Shown: piece after piece, positions 34,656 to 43,677 of the stretch
How positions within the stretch are numbered: position 1 is the stretch's first letter
Layout of the letters: each line of letters opens with the position of its first letter
Source: BCD1 sp965230565
GTDB lineage: Bacteria > Bacteroidota > Bacteroidia > Chitinophagales > Saprospiraceae
NCBI GenBank assembly: GCA_965230565.1
Contig: CBDDLH010000003.1
Coordinates: forward strand, 310,001-374,000
Direction: 5' to 3'
DNA: 64,000 nt
Translations under genes and position numbers: made by a program
The notes under the pieces: model-generated
Databases searched by the model: none
What the model was told of the DNA's origin: nothing
The model's input: only the letters and a program-made list of their open reading frames with translations

Positions 34656-36026
34656 CTTCCCAAAAATATTCCCCAGCAAATCATCAGCACTCACCTCTCC
34701 GGTAATCGAGCCCAGGTGATGCAACGCCTGTCGGATATCCATCGCTATGAAGTCTGAGGTGACACCCTGATTCATATTATCAAGTACAGCATCGAGACTT
34801 TCGTAAGCCTTTTGCAGGGCGGCGTAGTGACGGGTATTACTGACGATGGTGCTTTCGGTGTTGAGATCTCCGCTGACGACGGCTTCGTAGAGTTTTTCCT
34901 TGAGCAGGCCGAGGTTCATGTTGTTTTTGGCGGAAACAGGGATGAAATGATCTTCTGTGAGGAAATCATTGGTGTAATGCTCTGCTTTGGTGTAGGGATT
35001 GAGGTCCATTTTATTGGCAACACCGAGGATGATCAGGCCGGCCGTGGACAGCTTTTCCAGGTCAGCCTTGACTTCTTCCGGGGAAGTTTCGATGACATCA
35101 AAAACGTAGATGAGGATGGCGGATTGTTTGACCTTTTCAAAAGTCTTCTCTACCCCAACAGCTTCGATCTGATCCCGGGCATCGCGGATACCGGCAGTAT
35201 CGATGAGGCGGTAATTGAGGCCCTGGATATTGAAAACTTCTTCGATGGTATCACGGGTTGTTCCGGCGATGTCGCTGACGATAGCACGTTCTTCTTTAAG
35301 CATGGCATTCAGCAGGGTGGATTTCCCGGCATTGGGACGACCGGCAATGACGGTATTTACTCCATTTTTCAATACATTTCCTAATCGGAAGGAATCGATC
35401 AGAGCTTTCAACAGTGTTCGAATTTTTTTCACAAGCTTTTCAAGGGCGTCGCGATTTGCAAACTCTACATCTTCTTCACTGAAATCAAGTTCCAACTCAA
35501 TAAGGCTGGCAAAATCAATCAGCTCCTGACGCAAATGGGCGATTTCATGGGAAAATCCTCCACGCATCTGCTGCATGGCAATGGTATGACTGGACTCGGA
35601 AGAAGAAGCGATCAGATCAGCGACAGCTTCGGCTTGGGAAAGATCCATCTGGCCGTTGAGGAAGGCACGCATGGTAAACTCTCCCGCTTCGGCAGGACGG
35701 GCTCCTTTTTTCACAAACAGCTCCATCGCCTTCTGCAATATATACTCCGATCCGTGACAGGACACTTCTACGACATTTTCTCCGGTGTAAGATTTGGGTG
35801 CGATAAACAAGGACACCAACACTTCATCCAAAATGCGATCCCCATCACGAAGGGTGCCAAAATGAATGGTGTGCGTGGCTTCCTGAGTCAGATCCTTACC
35901 CGGAAATACTTCGTTGACGATATTAATGGCATCTTTCCCGGATAAACGGATGATGCCTATGGCGCCTACTCCCGGAGGAGTGGCAAGAGCAACGATGGTA
36001 TCGGATAAGTCGACAGTGTTGAGCAT
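34638..36026 (-). CDS. mnmE: tRNA modification GTPase MnmE (TrmE)
   Basis: With MnmG it forms the 5-carboxymethylaminomethyl group on U34 of tRNAs. Seen: the N-terminal tetrahydrofolate-binding domain (about 1-120, IVALATPPGVGAIGIIRLSG), a helical domain, the inserted G domain with P-loop GRPNAGKST at about 229-237 and DTAG switch, and the C-terminal catalytic CIGK motif at the very end. Length 462 is normal. Its 3' end coincides with the boundary of the restriction island, a place often used by integrative elements. Confidence 0.95.
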   Translation of the reverse strand: MLNTVDLSDTIVALATPPGVGAIGIIRLSGKDAINIVNEVFPGKDLTQEATHTIHFGTLRDGDRILDEVLVSLFIAPKSYTGENVVEVSCHGSEYILQKAMELFVKKGARPAEAGEFTMRAFLNGQMDLSQAEAVADLIASSSESSHTIAMQQMRGGFSHEIAHLRQELIDFASLIELELDFSEEDVEFANRDALEKLVKKIRTLLKALIDSFRLGNVLKNGVNTVIAGRPNAGKSTLLNAMLKEERAIVSDIAGTTRDTIEEVFNIQGLNYRLIDTAGIRDARDQIEAVGVEKTFEKVKQSAILIYVFDVIETSPEEVKADLEKLSTAGLIILGVANKMDLNPYTKAEHYTNDFLTEDHFIPVSAKNNMNLGLLKEKLYEAVVSGDLNTESTIVSNTRHYAALQKAYESLDAVLDNMNQGVTSDFIAMDIRQALHHLGSITGEVSADDLLGNIFGKFCIGK

Positions 36027-36068
36027 TGTGAAAATTTATTTGTACAAATTTACGAGGAAATTTGTTTC

Positions 36069-36554
36069 GGTTGCTAGTTTCTGGTTACTGGTTTTTTTAA
36101 CCGAAAGTGGAAGGAAGCGATATATTATCTTTGATCGGAAGAACGCAAGGTTGTTTTTCTAAAAAGACGAGAAATCAATCCTCGTTCGTCATTTCATTTA
36201 CAAATTCAACCCCGAAACCCGTAACTCGTAACATTCCCAAAAAATCCGTATTATTGTTCATCGATCCCATGTTAGTGCTTTCTGCACGTCAACTAGCCTC
36301 TAAACAAAATATTTTATTCCTTTTTGAATAACCTTTCTATAGCTCTGGCCAAGAGTAAGGCATATGATGTTTAACCACAGGCAAAGAGAAGGCACAGAGT
36401 ACACTGAGGAATAATTATTCATCCACAATTAAAAATTAATAAATATACTTTGAACTATTTGATCCATTTGAACAACAAAGAACCCGAAACCCATAACTCG
36501 TAACACGCAACATATAACCAGAAACCAGCAACTTGTAACCAGAAACTAGAAACT
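36069..36554. repeat. Repeat-rich gap: two TTGCTGGTT-family copies in opposite orientation
   Basis: GGTTGCTAGTTTCTGGTTAC (36069-36088) and, inverted, AACCAGAAACCAGCAACTTG (36517-36536) followed by further AACCAGAAAC words up to the DUF1800 start. Between them are GAACGCAAGGTTG and AACCACAGGCAAAGAGAAGG words of the second dispersed family. No gene or RNA is seen in this 529-bp gap. Confidence 0.6.
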
Positions 36555-36555
36555 C

Positions 36556-38358
36556 ATGAAAAAACACTCCTTTCTTCTCCTTTTCCTGCTCCTGCTCTTT
36601 TCGGCAAAGGCGCAGAATTATGACGATTATCTCGGGGCCGGACATAACGGCGGCATAACGGTGACCACCAGCAGCGATATGCAGCAGAATGGCTGGACCA
36701 AAGTAGCCTCCGGGAACAAAACAATTACCGGTGACGGACTCGATGCCAAATTGATCGAAGCTTCCCGATTACTTTCTCAGGCGACTTTCGGAGCCGACAG
36801 AGCTACCATTGAACATGTTGCCGAGATCGGTATCGAAGCCTGGATCGAAGAACAATTTGCCGTGGAACCCACCAATTATCTGGAAACGGTTGACGAGATC
36901 TATGATTATCTCTACAACTACCACGTCAACAATGGCGGTGATCCGGAAGATTATCCCTGGCGGCCCAACTGGTCCCATTTTAATTATGGCTGGTGGGAAA
37001 TCACTATGTCACATGAAGATTTGCTTGCACAACGTATTGCTTTTGCGCTTAGCCAAATCATGGTCGTATCCATTAACTCCGATCTTCAGGGATACGGGGA
37101 CGGACTGGCAGATTTTTACGATATCTTCAGCCGAAATGCCTTTGGCAACTTCAGAGACATCCTTCGGGAAGTGACCTACCATCCGTCCATGGGACATTAT
37201 CTCAGTCACCTGAACAATCCCAAAGAAGATGAAGAAAATAACATCCATCCGGATGAGAATTATGCCAGGGAAGTCATGCAATTGTTTTCCATCGGCCTTT
37301 ACGAATTGAATGACGATGGATCCCACATGACCGACAACGAAGGAAACTCCATTCCAACCTACGATAATTACACCATCAAAGAGTTCGCCAAGGTCTTCAC
37401 CGGACTTGGATTAGGAGGTATAATTCCCAATGAATGGGTAGATCAGCCGTTTTTCGGTCTCGACCTTTGGGTAGCAGATGTTACCACACCCATGGTTATG
37501 TATGAAGAACAGCACCAGCAAGGGGAAAAATACCTGCTCAACGGACAAATTGTACCAGCTGGACAGTCGGGTGATCAGGATATTGAGGATGCTATTGATA
37601 ATTTGTTCAACCACCACAATGTGGGACCATTTATCGGTCGTCAGCTCATTCAGCGGCTGGTAAAATCAAACCCTTCGCCCGAATATATTGCCCGCGTTAC
37701 AGCAGCATTCAACGATAATGGTAGTGGCGTACGTGGAGATATGAAATCGGTGATCCGGGCCATTTTGCTGGATGAGGAAGCGAGGTCTTGCGATTGGATG
37801 AATGAGGTACATAACGGAAAATTGAGGGAGCCGGTCCTGAAATACACCCATTTTGCCAAAGCTGTCGGTTATGATTCTCCGAGTGGTAAGCTATGGAACA
37901 TCGGTTGGAATTTCCGGGAAGAGACGAGTCAGTACCCTTTGGCTTCACCTTCCGTTTTTAATTTCTACCTGCCGGACTTTCAGCCTATCGGAGAGATTGC
38001 CGAGGCCGGATTGGTAGCTCCTGAATTCCAGATATACAATACCCGCACAAGCATAGGTTTTGTAAACGAAGTTCAGGTGTGGACCATATGGGAATACCTG
38101 TGGGGATCCTGGGAACAAGAGGATCATGGTACCTATACCGACTTCTCCGCTTTTGTAGAAGCCGCCCGCGATCCGGAAGTGTTGATCAATGAACTCGACA
38201 TCAGGCTCACTAACGGTCAGCTTTCCGATTTTACCCGGCAAGTGATCAAAGATGCGTTATTGTATCTTGATGGCGGGGGGCTTTACCTGTTCAGCGAACG
38301 TGCCCGTTTGGGAACTTACCTGATTATGATCAGTCCGGATTATGCGGTCATGCGGTAG
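36556..38358 (+). CDS. Secreted DUF1800 family protein
   Basis: A signal peptide (1-19, ending FSAKAQ) leads a DUF1800 domain containing LSQATFGADRATIEHV and EQFAVEPTNY near 78-105, with HPSMGHYLSHLNNPK and YAREVMQLFSIGLYEL (about 214-260) as hallmark motifs. Family length of about 600 fits. DUF1800 genes are almost always followed by a DUF1501 gene, as here (122 bp). The pair is common in Bacteroidota, Planctomycetes and Proteobacteria; function is undetermined, with a sulfatase/esterase-like role proposed for the partner. Confidence 0.88.
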   Translation: MKKHSFLLLFLLLLFSAKAQNYDDYLGAGHNGGITVTTSSDMQQNGWTKVASGNKTITGDGLDAKLIEASRLLSQATFGADRATIEHVAEIGIEAWIEEQFAVEPTNYLETVDEIYDYLYNYHVNNGGDPEDYPWRPNWSHFNYGWWEITMSHEDLLAQRIAFALSQIMVVSINSDLQGYGDGLADFYDIFSRNAFGNFRDILREVTYHPSMGHYLSHLNNPKEDEENNIHPDENYAREVMQLFSIGLYELNDDGSHMTDNEGNSIPTYDNYTIKEFAKVFTGLGLGGIIPNEWVDQPFFGLDLWVADVTTPMVMYEEQHQQGEKYLLNGQIVPAGQSGDQDIEDAIDNLFNHHNVGPFIGRQLIQRLVKSNPSPEYIARVTAAFNDNGSGVRGDMKSVIRAILLDEEARSCDWMNEVHNGKLREPVLKYTHFAKAVGYDSPSGKLWNIGWNFREETSQYPLASPSVFNFYLPDFQPIGEIAEAGLVAPEFQIYNTRTSIGFVNEVQVWTIWEYLWGSWEQEDHGTYTDFSAFVEAARDPEVLINELDIRLTNGQLSDFTRQVIKDALLYLDGGGLYLFSERARLGTYLIMISPDYAVMR

Positions 38359-38480
38359 ATCGATTATTTGATGGTTTGATTTTGGGATTCTATGATGATC
38401 TTTTTTATCAGTTCCCCATTTTCCAACCTTCCAATTTTCCATTTTTTCGCTGTTTTATCAACTAATTTAATTTGCAACTC

Positions 38481-39887
38481 ATGCACCAAAATTATAAATC
38501 AACCAGAAGAAGATTCCTGCGTCAGGCGGGACTGGCGGCTTTGGGATACTCCACCGTCGGGTCTTCGATATTCAAACTTAATGCTTTAAACGCAGCAGCC
38601 TTGAGCAATTCGTCGGTGATGAACGATGATTACAAAGCACTGGTCTGCCTGTTCAAATCCGGAGGAAATGACTCCTTCAATATGCTGATGCCCCGTGGAA
38701 ATGCGGAGTATAATGAATACGCAACAACCCGTTCCAACCTGGCTATCCCACAGAATGAAATCCTTGCGATTAACCCCCTAACTTCTGATGGGAAGCAGTA
38801 TGGAGTTCACCCGTCCATGTCGGGCGTCCAGCAGTTATTTGAAAATCAGAAATTGTCTTTCGTTAGTAACATTGGGACCATGATCGCGCCGATCAACAAG
38901 GAGCAATACTTTAACGGCTCTGTTCCGGTTCCTTTGGGATTGTTCTCCCATGCAGATCAGATACAACAGTGGCAAACGGCCCACCCGCACTTACGCTCCC
39001 CTGTTGGTTGGGGTGGCCGGGTGGCAGATCTGCTGTCAGATATGAATGACAATGAAAGTATCTCCATGAACGTATCTATGAGTGGAACCAATGTTTTCCA
39101 ATACGGTCAAAGTACCATCGAGTTTTCCGCGAATAATGAAAGCGGAGCAGAAGGAATTTACGGTTATGGAGAACCCTGGGGTGTAGATCCCGCACGGACC
39201 ATGGCCATTGATCAGATGCTGGATCATGACTATGAAGATATTTACCAAAACACTTACGTAAATGTGTTGAGGAATGCCAAAGATGCAAGTATTGAATTCC
39301 GGGATGCTGTCGCTTCGATCCCTGAATTTCAGACCAATTTTTCCGCAGGCAATCTTTCCCAAAGTTTCCGCATGATCGCCAAAGCTATAGCTGCGAGAGA
39401 TATTCTTGGTTTCAAACGCCAGATCTTCTTTGTGAATGTTGGTGGCTGGGACAATCATGATGAGTTGCTGAATAATCAACAGGCACTTCTCGGAGCAGTG
39501 AGTACAGCTTTGAGCGAATTTGCAGAAGTCCTTGAAGAGATTGATATGTTCGATTGTGTAACAACTTTCACCATTTCCGAATTCGGCCGCACACTCACCT
39601 CCAACGGTAATGGTACGGACCATGCCTGGGGAGGCAATGTAATGGCCATGGGTGGCGCCGTCAATGGCGGAGAAATGTTCGGTACTTTCCCCTCGCTTGA
39701 ACTAGGTAATCCACTGGAAATTTATGGAGGGGTACTACTGCCGACCACATCAGCTGATCTCTATTTTGCAGAATTGGCGCTGTGGTTTGGAGTGCCTGCC
39801 TCGGAACTGAATACCATCTTCCCGAATTTGGGGAATTTTTATGATGTGAGTGGTGGGGGAAATCCATTAGGCTTAATTGAGTATTAA
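38481..39887 (+). CDS. DUF1501 domain protein with twin-arginine-like signal
   Basis: The N-terminus TRRRFLRQAGLAALGYS is a twin-arginine-type export signal. The DUF1501 body shows LVCLFKSGGNDSFNMLMP (about 50-70), GGWDNHD with possible metal residues, and TISEFGRTLTSNGNGTDHAW. Its fold is related to alkaline phosphatase/sulfatase-like enzymes, but no reaction is established. The ATG at 38481 is preferred to the TTG nine bases upstream. It forms a cassette with the DUF1800 gene and is followed by a relic-containing repeat element. Confidence 0.88.
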   Translation: MHQNYKSTRRRFLRQAGLAALGYSTVGSSIFKLNALNAAALSNSSVMNDDYKALVCLFKSGGNDSFNMLMPRGNAEYNEYATTRSNLAIPQNEILAINPLTSDGKQYGVHPSMSGVQQLFENQKLSFVSNIGTMIAPINKEQYFNGSVPVPLGLFSHADQIQQWQTAHPHLRSPVGWGGRVADLLSDMNDNESISMNVSMSGTNVFQYGQSTIEFSANNESGAEGIYGYGEPWGVDPARTMAIDQMLDHDYEDIYQNTYVNVLRNAKDASIEFRDAVASIPEFQTNFSAGNLSQSFRMIAKAIAARDILGFKRQIFFVNVGGWDNHDELLNNQQALLGAVSTALSEFAEVLEEIDMFDCVTTFTISEFGRTLTSNGNGTDHAWGGNVMAMGGAVNGGEMFGTFPSLELGNPLEIYGGVLLPTTSADLYFAELALWFGVPASELNTIFPNLGNFYDVSGGGNPLGLIEY

Positions 39888-39892
39888 AGTTA

Positions 39893-40069
39893 GGCTAAGG
39901 CGGAGGCTAAGGCTAAGGTAAAAAATGAGTAATCATGGCATTTGACGACTTCAGGAAATTTTCAGTTCGTTTTATGAAGAAGTTATTTTAGAATTAGACA
40001 GAATAATTAAATCTGTTGAGTCAAGATAACTTTTCTTTCCTCAGCCTTAGCCTTAGCCTCAGCCTTTTG
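39893..40069. repeat. GGCTAAGGCTGAGG inverted-repeat element with a four-helix-bundle (S23/IVP-like) relic
   Basis: GGCTAAGGCGGAGGCTAAGG (39893-39912) is opposed by CCTCAGCCTTAGCCTTAGCC (40038-40057). Between them 39936 reads MAFDDFRKFSVRF, then after a one-base shift YEEVILELDRIIKSVESR-stop, resembling the start and end of the 23S-rRNA IVP/four-helix-bundle family. It is a short internal deletion remnant. Confidence 0.45.
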
Positions 40070-40136
40070 AATAAAAATTGAATAACAAAAATACCTCGCG
40101 AACTTTGCGCTTCCATTGCGGTTAAAAAAAATAGTA

Positions 40137-40892
40137 ATGAAAAAATTATCCTTAATAACAGCTATCCTGTTTACAACACAGCTCCTTGTTGCACAATGCT
40201 TCCCTGACCGGCACAATACCAACTGGTACGACGGATGGGTATCCTGTGAAACAACCGACAATCCTAATGCAGAGCGAGGCCCCTCTCACTGGATTCTTTA
40301 CAACTTCGGACAACCATACATTCTGGAACAAATGCATGTCTGGAATGCCAATGATCCCGATAACCTGGATCGTGGGTTGAATGAAGTGGCCATTGACTAT
40401 TCCATGGATGGCATCACCTGGACGGAGCTTGGAACCTTCAACTTTGAACAGGCTAACGGGCAGCCGATTTACGAAGGGTTTGCCGGTCCGGATTTTGATG
40501 AAGCACAAGCACAGTATGTGCTGATCACTGCTATCAATAATTTTGGTGGCCAATGTTTTGGCCTTAGCGAAGTTCGCTTTGGTGTGGCAGGACCCGTAGT
40601 GGCAACAGAAGAACCTGAATTAAAAGACAATTGGTGTCTGAACGTCCTGACCTACCCCAATCCGTTTGTCGAAAGGACGAATATCGAAATCACTAACAAT
40701 TGTGATGAAGCGGTTTATTTTTCCGTGAAGAATGCTTTGGGCGCTACCATTTTGCCGGAGCAAAAGGTTGACAATTCCAGTCCAATTGCTCTGAATTTTG
40801 AAGAGTTACAACTCCCGGCAGGAATTTACTTCCTCGCTGTCCGACGCGGCGTTATTGTGGAGTCCTATAAATTAATTCGAATGAAGGGTTAA
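40137..40892 (+). CDS. Secreted discoidin-like protein with T9SS sorting domain
   Basis: A signal peptide (about 1-19, ending LLVAQ) precedes a discoidin/F5-8-type carbohydrate-binding-like beta-sandwich (about 25-155): WILYNFGQPYILEQMHVWNA and IDYSMDGITWTELGTF. The C-terminal T9SS type A domain runs from LTYPNPFVERTNI to ESYKLIRMKG. The protein would be displayed or released to bind glycans or surfaces. The start MKKLSL at 40137 is preferred to the upstream Met at 40116 because the signal peptide then has normal length. It may belong with the DUF1800/DUF1501 cassette. Confidence 0.8.
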   Translation: MKKLSLITAILFTTQLLVAQCFPDRHNTNWYDGWVSCETTDNPNAERGPSHWILYNFGQPYILEQMHVWNANDPDNLDRGLNEVAIDYSMDGITWTELGTFNFEQANGQPIYEGFAGPDFDEAQAQYVLITAINNFGGQCFGLSEVRFGVAGPVVATEEPELKDNWCLNVLTYPNPFVERTNIEITNNCDEAVYFSVKNALGATILPEQKVDNSSPIALNFEELQLPAGIYFLAVRRGVIVESYKLIRMKG

Positions 40893-40896
40893 GATC

Positions 40897-41022
40897 AGTT
40901 GCTGGTTGCTGGTTGCTGGTTTCTAGTTGAATTAACCACTGAGTCCACTGAGAAGACACAGAGGACACAAGGTTTAGGTACTCAGTGCTCTCTGTGCCTT
41001 CTTTGTGCCCTCTGTGGTTAAA
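40897..41022. repeat. TTGCTGG word plus an AACCACTGAG...CTCTGTGGTT inverted-repeat element
   Basis: Three TTGCTGG words at 40897-40921 precede a longer imperfect inverted repeat beginning TTAACCACTGAGTCCACTGA (40933) and ending GTGCCCTCTGTGGTTAA (41005-41021). The open frame entering the radical SAM gene from 40985 runs through this repeat and is not taken as coding. Confidence 0.65.
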
Positions 41023-41041
41023 ATCATTTTTAAAACAAAAA

Positions 41042-41073
41042 TTTGATTTTTATTACAAAAAACAATATTTTTG
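41042..41073 (+). promoter_or_regulatory. Strong Bacteroidota-type promoter of the radical SAM gene
   Basis: TTTG (41042-41045) and TATTTTTG (41066-41073) with a 20-bp spacer match TTTG-N19-TAnnTTTG closely. Transcription would begin near 41080, just before the TTG start at 41084, so the transcript is nearly leaderless and the upstream ATG at 40985 is excluded. Confidence 0.7.
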
Positions 41074-41083
41074 TTTTAAAAAC

Positions 41084-42139
41084 TTGAAACAACCATATCT
41101 AAAAGGCAGGGGCGCACAGATCAATCCGCCCAACCGTTTCCATAACCTGGTCTATGATGAAGGGACGCAACACCTGTTGGCAGAAGACTCCAGCCAGGTG
41201 CCTACCAAATATATCGAGGTCTATCCCAAGACCATCATCAACAAAGTGGAAAGTCCTGATCTGCCGTTTAATTACTCCATGAACCCCTACCAGGGTTGCG
41301 AACATGGCTGCGTCTATTGTTATGCCCGCAACACCCACCAGTTTTGGGGTTACAGTGCCGGGTTGGAATTTGAACAAACCATCCTATACAAAAAAAATGC
41401 TCCTGAATTACTGGAAAAGAAATTGAAATCTCCCCGATGGAAAGCGGAACCGATCATGCTTTCCGGCAATACCGATTGTTACCAACCAGCCGAAAACAAG
41501 CTCCAAATAACCAGAGCACTTTTGAAAGTATTGCTCCGGTACCGGCACCCGGTGGGCATCATTACCAAAAACAGTCTGATCCTACGAGATCTGGATATTT
41601 TACAGGAGTTGAACAAATACGACCTGGTTAAAACTGTTATCACCGTAACTACCCTGGATGACAAATTGAGACAATTTCTTGAACCACGTGCTTCAAGCAT
41701 GTCCAGCAGGTTTAAAACCATCCAGGCACTGAGCAATGCCGGCATTCCGGTGACGGCCATGATCTCGCCGATGATTCCGGGGCTGAATGAACATGAACTT
41801 ATTCCCCTGGCCAAAAAAGTCTCCACCCTAGGAGCAGGTAACATTTTTTATTCACTGGTAAGGCTCAATGGCGAGATCGGCAGGATATTCGAAGACTGGT
41901 TGTCGAAAAACTATCCAGACCGGAAAGACAAGGTACTTTCCAAGATCCGTTCCTGCCACAGCGGGGAACTCGGAGATAGTCGATTTGGCAAACGCATGTC
42001 CGGCGAAGGAAATATTGCACAGATCATCAAGGATCAATATAAACTTGCCAAAAAGATCTACTTTAAGGATGCTGTTTCCAGATCATACAACCTGGAACTA
42101 CATGAGCAATTCAAGACCGGACAATTGAAGTTGTTTTGA
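41084..42139 (+). CDS. PA0069-family radical SAM protein
   Basis: The radical SAM cluster motif CEHGCVYC (CX3CX2C) lies about 65 residues from the start. The family-typical N-terminus LKGRGAQINPPNRF, the YQGCEHGCVYCYARNTH core, SGNTDCYQPAE and RLNGEIGRIFEDWL all match the PA0069/Rv2578c group, related to spore photoproduct lyase but of unsettled substrate. The start is taken as TTG at 41084 because the promoter places transcription there and no ATG occurs between it and the motif. About 351 residues is normal length. Confidence 0.85.
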   Translation: MKQPYLKGRGAQINPPNRFHNLVYDEGTQHLLAEDSSQVPTKYIEVYPKTIINKVESPDLPFNYSMNPYQGCEHGCVYCYARNTHQFWGYSAGLEFEQTILYKKNAPELLEKKLKSPRWKAEPIMLSGNTDCYQPAENKLQITRALLKVLLRYRHPVGIITKNSLILRDLDILQELNKYDLVKTVITVTTLDDKLRQFLEPRASSMSSRFKTIQALSNAGIPVTAMISPMIPGLNEHELIPLAKKVSTLGAGNIFYSLVRLNGEIGRIFEDWLSKNYPDRKDKVLSKIRSCHSGELGDSRFGKRMSGEGNIAQIIKDQYKLAKKIYFKDAVSRSYNLELHEQFKTGQLKLF

Positions 42140-42199
42140 TCAAAGTATTTGGACAGAACTACTTTAAATTAAATGATTTCCTGAAGCGAACGATAATGC

Positions 42200-42274
42200 T
42201 GTACCGCAGAGCCGCAGAGAACCGCAGATTTATTTGTTATTCTCTGCGAAATCTCAGCGCAACTTTGCGGTACA
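42200..42274. terminator. Long hairpin between convergent genes
   Basis: TGTACCGCA (42200-42208) pairs with TGCGGTACA (42266-42274), and GCAGAGAA with TTCTCTGC inside. It lies between the radical SAM gene and the convergent endonuclease gene and could terminate both; it also belongs to the GCAGAGAACCGCAG word family seen in other gaps. Confidence 0.55.
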
Positions 42275-42332
42275 ACTCTCTGTGTCTCCATGTTTAAAAA
42301 TAAGATTTTGATCAAAACCAATTTTGTTCACC
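42241..42332. repeat. Direct repeat flanking the endonuclease gene, left copy
   Basis: Shares TTCTCTGCGAAA, ACAACTCTCTG, CTCCATG and TTTGATCAAAACCAATTTTG with 43522-43623 in the same order and orientation. Confidence 0.75.
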
Positions 42333-42349
42333 AACTAATCTTCAACAAG

Positions 42350-43444
42350 CTACTGTCCGGCCAATTTCAGCACCTCATGAAACACTTGTTCTTTATGCTT
42401 AAGTACAAGATGGCAAAACCAAATGCCTTTACCCGGCACATCCATACTAACCTCATAAGTTCCGGCATTTTGGTGTTTATCGACTACCAGCCCGGCAGGA
42501 CGTCCTAATACATCCGTAAGGTATATTTCCACCTCAAAAGACTTATTTAATTCATAGCGTACACTCGTCTGTCCAACAAACGGATTGGGTGAGTTTTGAA
42601 ATAATTGATAAGGATTCCCGGCATCAGGTTCATCCACATCGTTAATTCCACAATCCTGGCCGGGGCAATAGGTTCTGGCCGCCAGGGTACAATCCAGGAT
42701 AAAGGGATTGGGTTTGCCATCCTGGCGGGTGGCAATTTTATAAGTCCGCTCCCATTCTTTCTCATCAACAGGGTCTAGTAGGTGCCATTCACACAATGTA
42801 CTTTGCTGTGCAGGGAAAAAAGCATTATCCGCAGCATCCGCCTGAACTTTATACATGGTGTAAAAGTAGAACATAGCCCGTGCGATATCCCCTTTATGAG
42901 ATTCTCTTGGTTCAAACCCACCGGCACGATACTCACTAAACAAATCTATATTACTACCGGGAACACCACTGAGCAATTGATCGAGATAATACCATTCCGT
43001 TGTCAGGTTATCGTCAATTTCTGCAAAAGGCTCGTTACCACGAGCAGCATTCACATCAATTCGGGTAGGAAAAAGGTGGTGCATATCCGATTTAGCATTG
43101 CCGCCTTCAGCCCCTTTACTGGTTGGATAGGTGTGTTCCGTATTCACCCCATTAGCTCCCCCACCCATGTAGGCTGCAACGGTCGGATCCTGATTGGGAT
43201 CCAGATAAATAGGGTAACCGGTATAAACACAGGTCAGCGTATCGTTCACCGCGTCAATCTTTGAGAACATAGTATCTCTCGCCTGACCGTAACTCAAAAC
43301 AGTTGACGGTTTATAATTTTCTACCAACAAGTCCAGCAATTCACTTCCGCTATACACCGGAAAAACATCCTCATGCTGAGCCTGAAGCGTCGATCCAATG
43401 GTCAGAACAATAAAAATGCTGGTTACAAATAATTTGATTCGCAT
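42350..43444 (-). CDS. Secreted endonuclease I with T9SS sorting domain
   Basis: A signal peptide (MRIKLFVTSIFIVL...TLQAQ) is followed by an Endonuclease_1 domain (about 40-260). The catalytic region shows GVNTEHTYPTSKGAEGG and SDMHHLFPT, and Asn/His and Glu residues expected for this non-specific DNase/RNase family are visible. A T9SS sorting domain follows (NPYQLFQNSPNPF onward, ending HEVLKLAGQ). The start is placed at the second Met (43444) to give a standard signal peptide. It would degrade extracellular DNA for nutrients or biofilm control. The gene is bracketed by direct repeats. Confidence 0.85.
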   Translation of the reverse strand: MRIKLFVTSIFIVLTIGSTLQAQHEDVFPVYSGSELLDLLVENYKPSTVLSYGQARDTMFSKIDAVNDTLTCVYTGYPIYLDPNQDPTVAAYMGGGANGVNTEHTYPTSKGAEGGNAKSDMHHLFPTRIDVNAARGNEPFAEIDDNLTTEWYYLDQLLSGVPGSNIDLFSEYRAGGFEPRESHKGDIARAMFYFYTMYKVQADAADNAFFPAQQSTLCEWHLLDPVDEKEWERTYKIATRQDGKPNPFILDCTLAARTYCPGQDCGINDVDEPDAGNPYQLFQNSPNPFVGQTSVRYELNKSFEVEIYLTDVLGRPAGLVVDKHQNAGTYEVSMDVPGKGIWFCHLVLKHKEQVFHEVLKLAGQ

Positions 43445-43521
43445 ATCTACAATTGGGTATATCATTAACTTGTTTTAAAAAAAATTGCCTAAGCAAAATA
43501 GTTCTTGAATCTTGAAAAATT

Positions 43522-43623
43522 TCTCTGCGAAACTTTGCGAAACCTCTGCGAAACTTTGCGTAACAACTCTCTGCACCTCCATGATCGGATAAAGTAATTT
43601 GATCAAAACTAATTTTGTCCTCC
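43522..43623. repeat. Direct repeat flanking the endonuclease gene, right copy, with inner 21-bp tandem
   Basis: CTCTGCGAAACTTTGCG occurs twice in tandem (43523-43560), followed by ACAACTCTCTG, CTCCATG and TTTGATCAAAACTAATTTTG, as in the left copy. Confidence 0.75.
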
Positions 43624-43677
43624 TACTTATCTGAAACTAGTTCTATCCTTATAATCATACCTACAAAGCAATTATCA

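Noticed and set aside
40985..41083. Upstream ATG as start of the radical SAM protein
   Set aside because: The extra 33 codons lie in a dispersed inverted repeat and upstream of a strong promoter; family proteins begin at the LKGRGAQ region.
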